Assembly (NCBI GenBank): GCA_963682025.1
Contig: OY821521.1
Location: 57,569,408-57,633,407, forward strand
Origin: Cordilura impudica
Lineage: Eukaryota > Arthropoda > Insecta > Diptera > Scathophagidae
Reading direction: 5' to 3'
DNA length: 64,000 bases
Part shown: piece by piece, positions 43,958-55,489 of the stretch
Position numbering within the stretch: the stretch's first letter is position 1
Layout: every line of letters begins with the position of its first letter
Translations under genes and position numbers: made by a program
Notes under the pieces: model-generated
What the model was told of the DNA's origin: nothing
Seen by the model: only the letters and a program-made list of their open reading frames with translations
The model's database searches: none

Positions 43958-44824
43958 AAAAGATTTTTTATAGCAGTGGTTATAAGCATGTATACTTAGA
44001 TCTGATTTATGTTCTGTATTTCTTTGATATGTTTTCAGCATCATCGAAAAACGAATCGGACATTTTTCTAAAATTAATTATGTTTCTAAAATTAATTATG
44101 TTCAAATTTATAATATTTTAATGTAATGCACAAAAAAGTGTTTTTTTATACTTGTCATTGTTATTAAATAATCCACATATTTACTTCCTTCATATTATAG
44201 AGTTATTACCAGACTTAAAAAGACTTTAAAGTTTAAAATTGAAAAAAATTATGCGATATTTAACAAATACAATCAAAATAGTTTTGACTGAAATTTTTGG
44301 CAGTTTTAGTTTTGTCTTGTATCAGTAAAATGTTCAGATATTAACTAAAAAAAAACAGTTTGTTAAATATTTTCATCTTAATTTTCTTAATTAATTTAAA
44401 GACACAAAGATAGATTTAATACAATAAAAAGAAGTAAGAGTTGAAAGTTGATCTTTGCGGACTCACAAATGTGCCCTATACTAATAGGTCTGGAAAATTG
44501 AAAAGGTTTGTAAAAAATAAAATGCACCTTTATATTAAAAAATTTAAATTAAAAAGAAAATTACAAAATAAACCATTTACCTGGTTAAACTTAATATTGT
44601 TTGTAATTATCTGGATCAGGTTAGTATTTAAAATGGGATAAATCGGGAGTCATTGTGCCAATTTATGACCTAAAATATGTAGACACCTCTATAAAATGCT
44701 GGAAATTCAGAGCATTTGTTGTAATAATTCAGTAATAGGTTTATCAAAGTGTTTACATACTCAAATATTTTATATACATTTGTTACAAATAGTGCAAGAA
44801 GTCCAGATATTAATGTAAACGTAA
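43958..44824. other. Intronic stretch without recognised element
   Basis: AT-rich. The plus frame 44441-44641 is Lys/Leu-rich and without domain. Confidence 0.4.
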
Positions 44825-44883
44825 AACCCAGGTGGAGGGTATCAAAGATTCGGCATAGCCGAATTTAACACTCTTACTTGTTT
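44825..44883 (-). mobile_element. Palindromic end of the family A relative (A2)
   Basis: Plus-strand order GGTGGAGGGTATCAAAGATT, CGGCATAGCCGAATTT, then CTCTTACTTGTT. On the minus strand it therefore starts AACAAGTAAGAGTGTTAAAT, followed by an ATTCGGCTATGCCGAAT palindrome and ATACCCTCCACC. This parallels AACAAGTAAGAAAATTATAG plus the 20-bp palindrome plus ATACCCTATACC of family A. Confidence 0.65.
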
Positions 44884-45345
44884 TAAGTAATTTTTTACTT
44901 TTTTTTTTAGAAAAATTTACTTTTTTAAGAAAATGTGCATAATTTTTCTAAATAAAATGCACTTTTTAAGAAAAGAGACTTTTTTTAAGAAAATGTACTT
45001 TTAAATGTACTTTTTAAAGAAAAGGTGCGTTTTAAGAAAAGGGTTTTTAACGAAATTTTTTATAGAAAAGTACTTTTATAGAAATTGTACTTGTTTAAAA
45101 AATTTACTCTTTTAAGAAAATGAATGTAATTGTTTAAGAAAAGATACTTTTTTTTAAATAAAATGTACTTTTTAAGGTAATGTACTTTTTTAGAAATGGT
45201 ACTTTTTTGGAAAGGTATTTTTAAGAAAATGTACTTTTTTAGGAAAAGGTACTTTTTTAGGAAAAGTAAAAAAAATTTATTTTTTAAGGAAGTTTTTTAA
45301 AAAAGGGACTTTTTAAAAAAATTTACTCATTGAAAAAAAAAGGCC
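44884..45345 (+). repeat. Motif F array
   Basis: Units AAGAAAATGTACTTTTT and AGGAAAAGGTACTTTTTT with a period near 18-20 bp, all in the plus orientation. Confidence 0.85.
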
Positions 45346-45940
45346 CATTTTCTACCCCATATTTGTACTCCTAAAAATGAGACTGGACTGATATGAAATC
45401 TGCGGTTTCTTTAGTTTTGTATCCTCTACCACGTGTACGTACACATTTGAAAGTATTTGGTAAGTGTTTATGAAGGGTCTCCCTTGTTATACGTATCATT
45501 ATTATTATTATGAAATTATATATTAGTAATACAGCGTTACATATCAGTCTATCATTTAGAGATGAGCATAAGAGACATGTATAAAATAAAGTTAAACCAT
45601 AAATAATTAGAAATTCCTTGATCTCACACTTTTCGTTCACTTAGTAGTATATAAAAGTTTTTTCGCCACGTCATTTAATTTATCTATTTTTGAACCATTT
45701 CCCTGTTTTTGTATTCGACATCAAAGCAGGAATGGATTGAAATGAAAAAGTTTACGAAAAAAAAAGAGAACGTGTTATTTTTACATATTATGTTAAATGA
45801 TACAGAATATCTTAGAAAGAGTTTTTAATATAAAATATTTTTTTAAGAAATCATAATTATTTAATAACTTTTTTTTATCAAGAAAAATTAAAAAATATAA
45901 TTAAATTTTTTTTTCTTAAAATTGTTTATTTTGCGATTAC
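45346..45940. other. Intron end before exon 45943
   Basis: No element recognised. A pyrimidine-rich TTAAATTTTTTTTTCTTAAA tract leads to the acceptor. Confidence 0.5.
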
Positions 45941-45942
45941 AG

Positions 45943-46444
45943 AGCACCCTTAACATCAACTACACGAGGCGGTGGTGGAGGTGGTGTCCCTGGAGGACGC
46001 TGTGAAAGCAGTATTGGCGGTTCTGAGTACAGTTTTCCACCCAGTTATCGTTCGCGCAATACTACACCCGGTACTATCAGCAGTGAGCGTAGCATTGAAA
46101 CTGAACCCTCAGGACGTCTTTTAGCTAATGAAGATATACCAGAACCCTTGAGTGTTGAACAGTTATCGGAATATAATTCCCTACAACAAAGAGCGATAAA
46201 CGCTAATGCCAATTTGCATAAACTCGAGCAGAAGAGGAATTCCGTACAATTGGATTCAAATGTTTTGTTAGCGAAAACGGATACAAATTTGAATAGTGAT
46301 AAGAAAGATGATTTAGTTACTATTGTTACAATAACGCCACAAACTCTTAATGATAACCTAGTTGGCGGTGATAATGGTCAAAATAATGGTAATGAAAGTG
46401 GTAGTGCGTCAAGAGAACAAATAGAAATATTGGCTCATTTGTAA
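45943..46444 (+). CDS. Third (possibly last) exon of the PPxY-motif gene
   Basis: The acceptor is GCGATTACAG, and the first base completes the AG of the previous exon. The peptide starts RAPLTSTTRGGGGGGVPGGR, then has SEYSFPPSYRSRNTTPG (third PPxY), RSIETEPSGRLLANEDIPEP, a short charged stretch LSEYNSLQQRAI...LHKLEQKRNS that may be helical, and an Asn/Gly-rich end. The end is ambiguous. The frame reads TTG-TAA (stop at 46442-46444), but the same bases form a consensus donor GTAAGT at 46441, in the same phase 2 as all other junctions, so the exon may instead end at 46440. I found no further exon downstream, so I favour the stop. Confidence 0.75.
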
Positions 46445-47353
46445 GTTATTAAGGAAATATTTATTTATCTAACAAAAGGGTTAATATGTATGTATAATTT
46501 TGAATTGGTTTTAATTTTTACTAAAAATAGTACTGATGAATATGTGTGATTTTGAAATGTCGTAGCAATGGTATGGGTTTCAGGGTACTTTTTTAAAAGA
46601 GCAAAAAATCTTTAAAAAAAAATAATTCGTACAAGAGTGCACTTTAAGTATCTAGTAAGGTACTAATCAATTTATCGGGTTTCTATTTTATATTAATAAA
46701 AAAAAAAATTCTTTAAGGCTAAGATGTTAATAATCGGTTAATTTTGAATTATTTGGTTAAACGAATAATATACGATGTTACATAATGTAGACCATATTAA
46801 GGATATTGAGGATAATATATATAAAATGTTAGTTGAGTAGTTTTGATTCACTTCATTATTTTGAAATTTAGGTTAACCGGTAAATCTACTTAAAAATAAC
46901 CAATCTTTTTATTATTTTAAAATTTGTGCGTTTACAATTATTACTACTATCAGCACAATTTCTTAGGATGTACTATTGTTAGTACAATTTGAAAGAATTG
47001 GTACTAATTGAGCATAATTTTCAGAAATCTTCCAAAAAAAAAAAAAAAAAAAAAAACGCCACTGTTATTATTAAAGGTCTTAGTACGTTTTTTAGAAAGA
47101 ATACCAGTTTGTATTTTTTACGACTATTTAATTTTGTTAGAAATGTTATTATTTTTAGTTAATTTTTGTGTACAAATACTATTACTGTGAGTACGTAGTT
47201 CTATTTTTTATACAATTTCTAAGAAACGGTACTATTCTTACTACAATTTACCGAAAGGCTATTACTTTTGATGCTGTCCTAAAATATAGTTACGCTCATC
47301 ATTGCGTCACTGAATCGCTGACTAGTTTTCTTAATCTATATGATTAATAAATA
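46445..47353. other. Stretch downstream of the PPxY exon
   Basis: Possible 3' UTR or intron. An A-run at 47032-47056 and diverged ..GGTACTA.T..TAGTAC.. phrases (motif F-like, around 46960-47270) are the only landmarks. I found no obvious further exon. Confidence 0.4.
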
Positions 47354-47721
47354 CTAGCAGATGCCAGCACTCGAAATTCGAGTGCAATTTATAGGCAACT
47401 TTTTTTTTCAATTTAGCCAATTCACAAACCAACGCTTTTTTGGTTCATTATTATTGTGAATGAAGATAACAAACTCATTAACAAACACATTAACAAATTT
47501 AATAAACACACACATAGCATATGTATAATTTTATGTATGTGCTAGTAGCAATTTTAAATGCAATTTACTCAAAATAAAAGAAAAAATTTGAAAATCTGTA
47601 AATCTGAAAAACAGCTAAAAATAAATACCTTTCAAATAATATACGTTTGGTCAAAATCGGGATAAAACGGTAGAACAAAACATCGGCAATAAAAAATCGC
47701 CTAGCCTAGTAATATTATAGA
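47354..47721 (-). mobile_element. Short Helitron-like element, copy 5
   Basis: Minus strand: TCTATAATATTACTAGGCTA at 47721, and GAATTTCGAGTGCTGGCATC followed by TGCTAG at 47354. It is about 368 bp and co-linear with copy 1. Confidence 0.75.
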
Positions 47722-47989
47722 TTTCGAACTAAGACTTTTATATTTAAATTGTAGATAACCCGAAGGGATTTTGGAAAGTCTTCTATAAAAATATATTTAG
47801 GAATATGACAATTAGTATGTAAATTCAACAAACCAGGCAAACATTGACTAAAAAGGAATTTTTGGAAATTCAAATGATAATTAAATTGTGTCTTTAATTG
47901 CTCAAAGGCACCATTTGCATCCAATAGTCATATAGAAATATAAATTTATTTATATATTTATATAAATATATAAATAAAATTTTTCAAAG

Positions 47990-49745
47990 GCAACTTTTCT
48001 TAAAAATTACCTTTCATTAAAAATTGCATTTGCTTTAAAAATAATTTTTTTAAATGTCCTTTTTTTTTAAGAAAGAATCATCACTAAAAATTTACCTTTT
48101 CCTTAAAAATTACCGTTTCTTAAAAAGTACCTTATCGTTAAAAGTACCTTTACTTCAAATGTACATATTCGTTAAAAAAACTGGGGCCAAATCACCGCAT
48201 TCGTTGTCGACATTTTTCGATCGAAATCATATTTTTATTTCCCAAAATAAAATGTTAAGAATAATTTTTCTACTCACGTTGAAGAATTGTGGCCTCAGGG
48301 TAAGAAGAAAAGCGAATCGTGGCCGAGCAATTGTCCGTCTTCTTCAAATAAATAACAAAATATGGAATTTCGATTGATTTTACTCGATATCGAATGCGGT
48401 GATTTGGCCCCTATTCTCAAAAAATGACCTTTTATTAAAAAAATTACATTTTCTTAAAAAAGTAAATTTTCTTAAAAAAAAAGTATCTTTTGTTAGAAAA
48501 GCACTTATTCTTATATTGTACCTTTTCTTTAAAAACTATATATTCTTAAAAAATTACATATGCTTAAAAAAGTAACTTTTCTTATAAAAGAACCTTTTGA
48601 ACACAATCGTTTCTTAAAAAATTACATTTCCTTAAAGAGGCACCTTTTCTTAAAAAGGTACCATTTGTTGGAAGAGTACTATTTCTTAAAAGTACATTTT
48701 TCTTAAAAAAGTACCATTTTTCAAAAGAGTACCATTTCTTAAAAAGTACCATTTCTTAAAAAGTACCTTTTTTTAAAAAGTACCTTTTCTTAAAAAGTAC
48801 CTTATCCTTAAAAAAAGTACCTCTTCTTAAAAAATTACTTTTTCAAAAAAAAAGGTTAATTTTTTTTAAAGTACTTTGCCTTAAAGATTTACCTTTTAAA
48901 AAAACATTTTCCTCAAAAATACCTTCTCTAAAAATAACCTTTTCTTAAAAAAATAACTTTCCTAAAAAAGCATTTGCTCTAACTATGGACCCTTACCTAA
49001 TACAGTACCGTTTCTTATAAAGTACCTTTTCATAAAATATAATCAATTTTAAAAAGTACTTTTTCTTAGAAAAGTAACATTTCTTAAAAAGAAAATTTCC
49101 TTTAAAAAAAACTACCTTTTTCTGAAAAGTATCATTGCTCAAACAATGCGTTTTCATAGAAAAGGGCTTGTTTAAAAACGTTTCTAAAAAATGTTTATTC
49201 TCCAAAAAAAAAAAAAAAAAAAAAAATATTAAAAAAAACATTTCCTTGGAAAAGTTCCTGCTCTTTAAAAGTATATTTTTGTACATTGTTTAAAAAAAGT
49301 GGCTTTTCTTGAAAAATCGCTTTTTCCTAAAAAGTACCTACTCCCTAAAAGGTAATTTTTTTCCATTAAGTGCCTTTTCCTTAAAAGTAGCTTTTCCCAA
49401 AATTTTCTTTAAAGTACCTTTCTTAAAATGTGCCTCTTCTTAAAAAATTACCTATTAATAAAAAAAAGTGCATGTTTTTAAAAAAGTAAATTTTCTTCAA
49501 AAAGTACTTTTTCTAAAATAATATCTGTTTTAAGAAAATTACACTTTAAAGTTGAATTTTGTTTTAAAAGAGCACCTTGTAATGTTTATAATGCAATTTG
49601 TAAAGCACTTTGCAAGAAAGGCTACTATTTCAAACCAATTTTTTAAGACACCTTACATTTTTAGTACATTTTCTAAAACTATGTACTATTTTTTGCAAAA
49701 GTTCAAAGACATCAGCTGGAGTAAATTTTTATAATAAAAATGAAA
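47990..49745 (-). repeat. Motif F array, largest block
   Basis: About 1.7 kb of degenerate units reading TTCTTAAAAAAGTACCTTTT on the plus strand (the reverse complement of AAAAGGTACTTTTTTAAGAA). It is interrupted by a non-repeat insert at about 48180-48410 that starts and ends with the mirror phrases GGGGCCAAATCACCGCATTC and GAATGCGGTGATTTGGCCCC. The Lys/Phe-rich frames at 48054-48377 and 48993-49286 come from the array. Confidence 0.85.
48181..48415. mobile_element. Small inverted-repeat element inside motif F array
   Basis: GGGGCCAAATCACCGCATTC at the left and its exact reverse complement at the right end (about 48394-48413) delimit roughly 235 bp. The terminal repeats extend further (GTCGACATTTTTCGATCGAA against ATTTCGATTGATTTTACTCGATATCG in part). 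The interior has no coding sense beyond TLKNCGLRVRRKANRGRAIV. It looks like a MITE. A target duplication was not identified. Confidence 0.7.
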
Positions 49746-49776
49746 ATATGTACTAAAAAATCCTACTTTAAGTAAC

Positions 49777-50173
49777 ATATCGCACCTGTACCTCTAAAGT
49801 GAGTCAACTCAAAATATTTCAATTTTCACTTTTTACAAGAAAACGATACTCAGTGATCATATCTATCCACTGTAAAAATCTTACATCGATTTTTTAAGTC
49901 TTTCGCTGTAACCCTCTTGGTGTTATAAGAGTAGCTTGTTTAGAATCCACTAAAAAGACAGTTTTTGAGTTCCACTCAAAAAAGTTTTTATTTTTGATGA
50001 TCACTGAAAAAATCACAAAAACAACTGTTGTATACTTACTATTCGCAATTCTTTACAATGAAACAACTGTTTTAAATTTTATAGTAAATATTAAAAAAAA
50101 AAAACGGTTGTTTGTCTCAAATGAAAATTTGTAAATTTTGAGTTGACTCACTTTACAGGTACAGGTGCGATAT
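49777..50173 (-). mobile_element. MITE with ~45-bp terminal inverted repeats, copy 2
   Basis: Ends ATATCGCACCTGTACCTCTA and GGTACAGGTGCGATAT. The interior is the reverse of copy 1 at 2151-2540 (GATGATCACTGAAAAAATCA, TTGTATACTTACTATTCGCA). Confidence 0.8.
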
Positions 50174-51049
50174 ATAAATTAGCTATAATGCTAAGTTTGA
50201 GGACCACAGAAGTTACCGTGGGATATTTGTCATTGCGATGCGATGATCAGATAATTTTGAAAATTTTTTTAATAGTTCAGCTCTATTCAAAAATTGATTT
50301 GCTTAAGGTATACAATCGCAATGTCCCTGCGACATGTATTAAATATATCGTATATCCTGTCGAGTATTCTAAATTTGCGGTTTTTGTTTAAGATTCGAGC
50401 TAGGCCTAAAGGTTATTCATGAGGATATTAATATTTCTATATTCAGAAAATTCATATTTATATTTCATAAACCTCCATACCATTGTTACGATGTGTTTTT
50501 CTATGTCGAAAATATTTTCAAGTATTCATTTCTTTCTACATTTATAATTATATATAAAATTTCGTGTGTACTTTTAATAATTTTAATTATTTTTTTTTTC
50601 CTTAATATATAAATGCATATAAAATATATATACTCGTATTTATAAATATAAATATATATATTTTTTTCTATTCTCATTATTAATCCAAAGGTATTTATTT
50701 TTTATAAAGAAAAAAAAAATTAAAAAGAATTGTTAATTTTTATTTGTTAAGAATTATAACTAAAACAAAAAGAACTTTAACATTTGTAAATAATATATTG
50801 AACACAACTATAAACTAATAAAAAAAAACAAAATGAATATTCATTAAATAATTATAAATGTTTTTATGTAATTTATAAGTGAAAATGTATATAAAATATA
50901 ACAAAAACATTAAAAATAAAATGGAAAAATTTCAAATAAATGTATGAAAATTGTTAGCAAAAATAATCTGCTTAAATTTATTTGAGGCGAAATATTTTAT
51001 AGTAAGTATTTATATCGTATCTGAAATCCAGAGCAGTGATTTAAATAAA
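50174..51049. other. AT-rich stretch without recognised gene
   Basis: No exon or repeat recognised. Several AATAAA-like signals occur after 50600 on the plus strand, but they cannot be assigned to a transcript. Confidence 0.4.
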
Positions 51050-51270
51050 ATTATTATAGAATATGTAGAAGCTAATGAAGTAATGATGCTATAGTTGTGG
51101 TTAAATATTACTTTAAGTGATGAAAATCATTAAAAAAATGGCTGCCCTTCAAAACGAACTTGCCTATAAATGTTATCTATTATTTCTCTCAGAAGTAAAA
51201 GTTAAGAGTTGTAGTATAAATAAAGCCATGAACTGATTTTATTCCACTTTGAATGATGTTAGTTTAGCCT
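51050..51270 (+). repeat. Local direct duplication, first copy
   Basis: The phrases ATATGTAGAAGCTAATGAAG, GATGAAAATCATTAAAAAAA, TGGCTGCCCTTCAAAA, CTTGCCTATAAA and TTATTCCACTT recur in the same order at 51980-52020 and 52592-52735. Confidence 0.7.
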
Positions 51271-51685
51271 TTTTCCACTACCAGCGCCCAGTTAAAAATA
51301 AATATTATCATATTATCACCTAGAAATAAATTTCTTAGCACCATCAGTTAAGAAAAGTGTAAATGAGAATATTTTAAAAATATAAATGACTACATTCACC
51401 GACTAATTTTAATAAGACTGTCCAACTATCCTTTTATGGTTTTAAATTGTTCGATTTTGATTTAATTGTAAAACGATATAAATTTACTTGTATTCACAAA
51501 TCTAGAAGTAACAACTTCTAAACTTGACAGCATATTCTAATTCATTTTATATATTTTTAGCTACAGTCTTATATATACATATATATACATACTTCATTAT
51601 AAATTTTCTAAAAAGTTTTATTATATCTGCATTGAATGCAATTTCTTTGAATTCAGTTAAACACTTTGTGGAAGTACTCATTTTA

Positions 51686-51815
51686 AGTTGAAATCTGGCA
51701 TCACTGGCAAAATTGTCAGTTTTTTCAACCAATACTGCCAGACTGCCGAAATCAAGATTTTGTTTCTCGTCCACAATAACATGCAAACAATAGATGGCGC
51801 TGTTTTAACACAAAT
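51686..51815 (-). repeat. Inverted repeat partner of 53125-53255
   Basis: AAGTTGAAATCTGGCATCAC, GGCAAAATTGTCA, TGCCAGACTG and AGATGGCGCT occur here and in reverse complement at 53125-53255. The minus frame at 51547-51786 covers this piece and has no known domain. Confidence 0.7.
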
Positions 51816-51974
51816 AAATATATCATGGCATACCTTTAGGCGCTTGCTGTTTAATTACTAAACCAACTAACTTAAATAAACGATTTGCATTAATTCTCTA
51901 ATACCAAATACGCGCAGTGCTAAATATATACAAATGGAACGTTTTTTTTTTACTAAATTCGATTAAATGAAAAT

Positions 51975-52740
51975 GTTATGGGATATGTAGAAGGTAATGA
52001 AGTAATGATATTGTGCTCCCGGGAAAATGAGAATCGAGAATTTCAACTGACTGCCCTGAAGACTGACTAGATTTCACCACCGATCTTGACATAAATGAAA
52101 TTAGAGTATCCCTCAATATGGCAGAGTTGCGAGTATTTTCGATAGACTCCTAGAACTATCTCGAGGAGTTCTTCTTTGCAGAAGCTATCGCCTTCTTGTA
52201 TGCCTTCAAGATAAATAAGTAAATACATTTAATTTTTCTGCATGCAGTGTACAATAATTGCTTACCGCGCCAAATGAGTTATGTCTGCAGCTGCTTACAT
52301 TATCTTAATATGCAAAACATCGGGTGTCTCTCCGACTCCCAGATAAATAAAATATTTTTCAGGCCGACATTCATGCATTTTTTGCTTAACTGGTTCTATT
52401 AGTACATGCTGCTCTGGGTGAAATTTCTTAACTTTAATTACTTTTCCATATCCTTTCCAATGTCTACCTTTTTATTAAAGGGAGTATCCATTCAATTTCG
52501 ATTCGCTTAATCATTACCTAACCTACTGATTGTGAGTGCCACCCTAATACACACAGCTCTCCGTGGGTAAGTGATTTAAACACTCCATTAAGTTATGAAA
52601 ATCATTCAAAAATGGCTGCCCTTCAAAATTAGCTTGCCTATAAAATTTAATTTTTATTCTCTTAGAACTAAAAGTTAAAAGTTATGGTTTAAATGAAGCT
52701 ACGAACTTATTTTATTCCACTTCGAAAGTGTTTTAAATAA
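51975..52740 (+). repeat. Local direct duplication, second copy (expanded)
   Basis: Contains the two blocks of 51050-51270, now separated by about 560 bp of extra sequence (52020-52585). The extra part is less AT-rich than its surroundings and has no frame that I recognise. Confidence 0.6.
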
Positions 52741-53008
52741 CGCCCCTAATTTTAAATTACTGACTGAAGTAGTGGCTCTAGGATCAGCCTTTTCTTAGAT
52801 TTGAGTACTTACGAACAAGTTTCTGACGATGATATTAGAATGGGATGGAATGAGAATCTTTTACCAATGTAAATAGCAGCATGTATTCATCAATTCTAAA
52901 AAGATTAAGCGATTTTTTGAAGATGATCCATCTTTAATATGGTACTTTTTGCTTTTACGGTTTTAAGATGCTGCTTTTGACATCAAAATAAAGAATTTCA
53001 AAAGTAAG

Positions 53009-53048
53009 AAAATTTATAATCGGTCAAGATTGACCGTATGATACGCAT
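53009..53048 (+). mobile_element. Solitary family A palindromic end
   Basis: AGTAAGAAAATTTATAATCG followed by GTCAAGATTGACCGTATGAT matches the first ~40 bp of family A with changes. The rest of the element is absent. Confidence 0.6.
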
Positions 53049-53124
53049 GCAGATTTTAAAGAAATTGTTTTCCTTTCAGTTTTTGCAATTTAATAATAAG
53101 CGCCTAAAAGTCTGCTATGGTATT

Positions 53125-53255
53125 TTTAATTGTGTTAAAATAGCGCCATCTATTTTTTCAATGTTATTTGTGATCGCGAACAAAATTATGACTTTATCAG
53201 TCTGGCAATATTTTTTGGAAAAATTGACAATTTTGCCAGTGATGCCAGATTTCAA
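53125..53255 (+). repeat. Inverted repeat partner of 51686-51815
   Basis: See 51686. The pair is about 1.4 kb apart, could be the ends of one larger element containing 51816-53124, or two copies of a small repeat. Confidence 0.65.
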
Positions 53256-55489
53256 CTTGAAAATTTGTATTTCTCACAAAGTCTTCTGTTAATTTCGACA
53301 AATTTGACTCAATTAAAAGAAAATTGTTCTACAAAATGTTTAATGAAATCTAAATACCGTTTGATTGCTAAAAAAATTTCACTAAACTCTTCACTCTCAT
53401 ATTAAAAAGCTGATTATGTGATAATATTGAAAAATTAAAGATATTCTAGTCAGGCAACTCATCTGTTGGTTTGTTTATTTATGGAATTTTTTTGTTTGTT
53501 TTATACATAAAAAATTTAAACAAAAACTCTATTTATTACAGGATATAAACATTATTGACTTTCAATCCTTTTTCCATCACAACTTTCCATTGTTAACTAA
53601 ATTAAAACATCAAATTTTCTGTGGTAATTCAATATCCCATTATCCCTTTTTTATTACTCTTTACTCTTAAGCCTAATCTAGTGGAAAGCTATCTTTGTAT
53701 TGTACACAGTGTGGGAGTAGAGATTTTTATTGTTAAAATAAGTGTGTGGTTTAACCCTGTTTTTTAAATCTGAAAGCACAACACAAATATTTAAATCGAT
53801 TAACACCATAATGTTGGCAAAAAATAAAAGGAAAAGTTTCCTGTTTCCTTTTTTTTTATATTTTAAACAACAACAGCAAAATAAAAACTAAACTGAAAAG
53901 TATCGAATTGCAAATGTTAGCTTTATAAGAATTACAATAACCATAAGTTGCTTTGGAGTACTCTACCGTATAAAACCAATCCTCCAAATCGAACACATAA
54001 TGTTTTTATGAAAAAAAAAAAAAATAAAATAACAACTGTAAAATAAAAAAAGAAACTTCCTCTTGAATTCCATTATAAAATTCATCATTGCCAAACCAAA
54101 AATTTATTCTCGTTTGCTATTTGTTCACTACAAATGAATTGGTTAACCATGAAATCACTTTAAAAGTATTAATACACTGAAAAGAGTTATCTTTCTGATG
54201 TGGAATGATGACAATACAATTTTCGATTAAATTAATAGAATTTTGAGATAGTTAAAAAAAGTCAAGACCAATTACCTACATTAATTCATAAAATTTTACT
54301 TAAAAGAAATTAATGAAATGTAAAAATTATTCTAAAAATTTAAATAAATTTAATTAAATATGTCACTAATTTAAACGGAAAATTACTTATGTGTATTGGT
54401 TTTTAAAATTTTTTTTATTTAACTCAGAAAGTATAAATTCCGGCCCTTTTGTGTGACTTGTGGTTTCACTTATACAAAACGAAATTAATTCAAATAATAG
54501 TAGAAATAATTGAAATAGTAATAATAAAAATCAAAAATAAAAATATTTAAATTTGAAAAAGGTTAGAATGAATGACCCGTAAAAAGTAAGAGATTATTCT
54601 TAAAAATATTATATTTTTGTCCACAAATGGTTATGAAGTCGCTAATGGAATTAGATTTGGACTTTTATTAAAATCTATACTCACGTTTGTTGATCTGCAA
54701 ACTTTCAGACAAATAAAATAGAATTTAACACAAAAAAATGATTTAATCAAAATTTTATTGATACCAGCAAAAAAATTGAAAATATGAATTATTATTAATT
54801 TTTATTTTTGATTCTTTAAATATAATTGCAATTTTTTTTATTATACATAAAATTATATAACATATAATAAATAAATTTAGACAAAAAAAAAAAAAAACAA
54901 AAAAAAAAATTGGGAAGAAGCAAAGCGAAAATAAAATAGAGGCCAATTAAAGTTTCAAGTTTCATTCAAAAATATCGTGCAAAGAGATTAAGAAATTTTA
55001 TATAGAGAAATCGTTGTGATGGTATTTCAAAAGCCTAACAATTTAAAATATTAATTAGTGAAATCTTAACGTGTTTATTGCTGAAAATTTGCTAGGATTT
55101 TTTTAAATCGGAAAGTTTAGACCAATCGAAAGTTTATCGTTTATCGTTGCGATTCGATTTGGCTGTAGACAATAGGCAAAAATTATATGAGGGATTTTAT
55201 AGGGATTACAAAACTAAAATAAGTTTTCAAAAAACAAAGTATTGTTGATATGTTAAAAATATATATAAATGTAAGCTAAGCTTTCATTAAATTAATATTA
55301 ATAGTTTTTTTTTATGATTAACTAAATAAAAGAAATATCTTTACTTTTTATTTTAATTTTAAATCAGTGTTTTTATGCATAAATGATCCCTGATGATAAG
55401 GTGCGTGGTTTAACGTTAATGTTGTCGGTTTGTTTTTTTTAAATTGTTCTTTTAGTTTTGTTGTCATCTTTTAAAAGCTTCACAAAACC
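53256..55489. other. Zasp52: AT-rich spacer and probable Zasp52 3' UTR
   Basis: No exon is seen. The part just downstream (minus sense) of the stop at 55490 is presumably 3' UTR. The minus strand carries an AATAAA-type signal near 55346 and others farther on, but the actual cleavage site cannot be chosen. A (A)n tract lies at 54881-54910. Confidence 0.4.

Noticed and set aside
39811..44883. Calling the whole interval one mobile element
   Set aside because: Only the two ends support it; the interior shows a separate hAT insertion and ordinary intron-like DNA, so it is kept as a hypothesis in the findings.
50143..50391. Extra downstream exon of the PPxY gene
   Set aside because: The frame starts inside the MITE terminal repeat and lacks a convincing acceptor and protein-like conservation.
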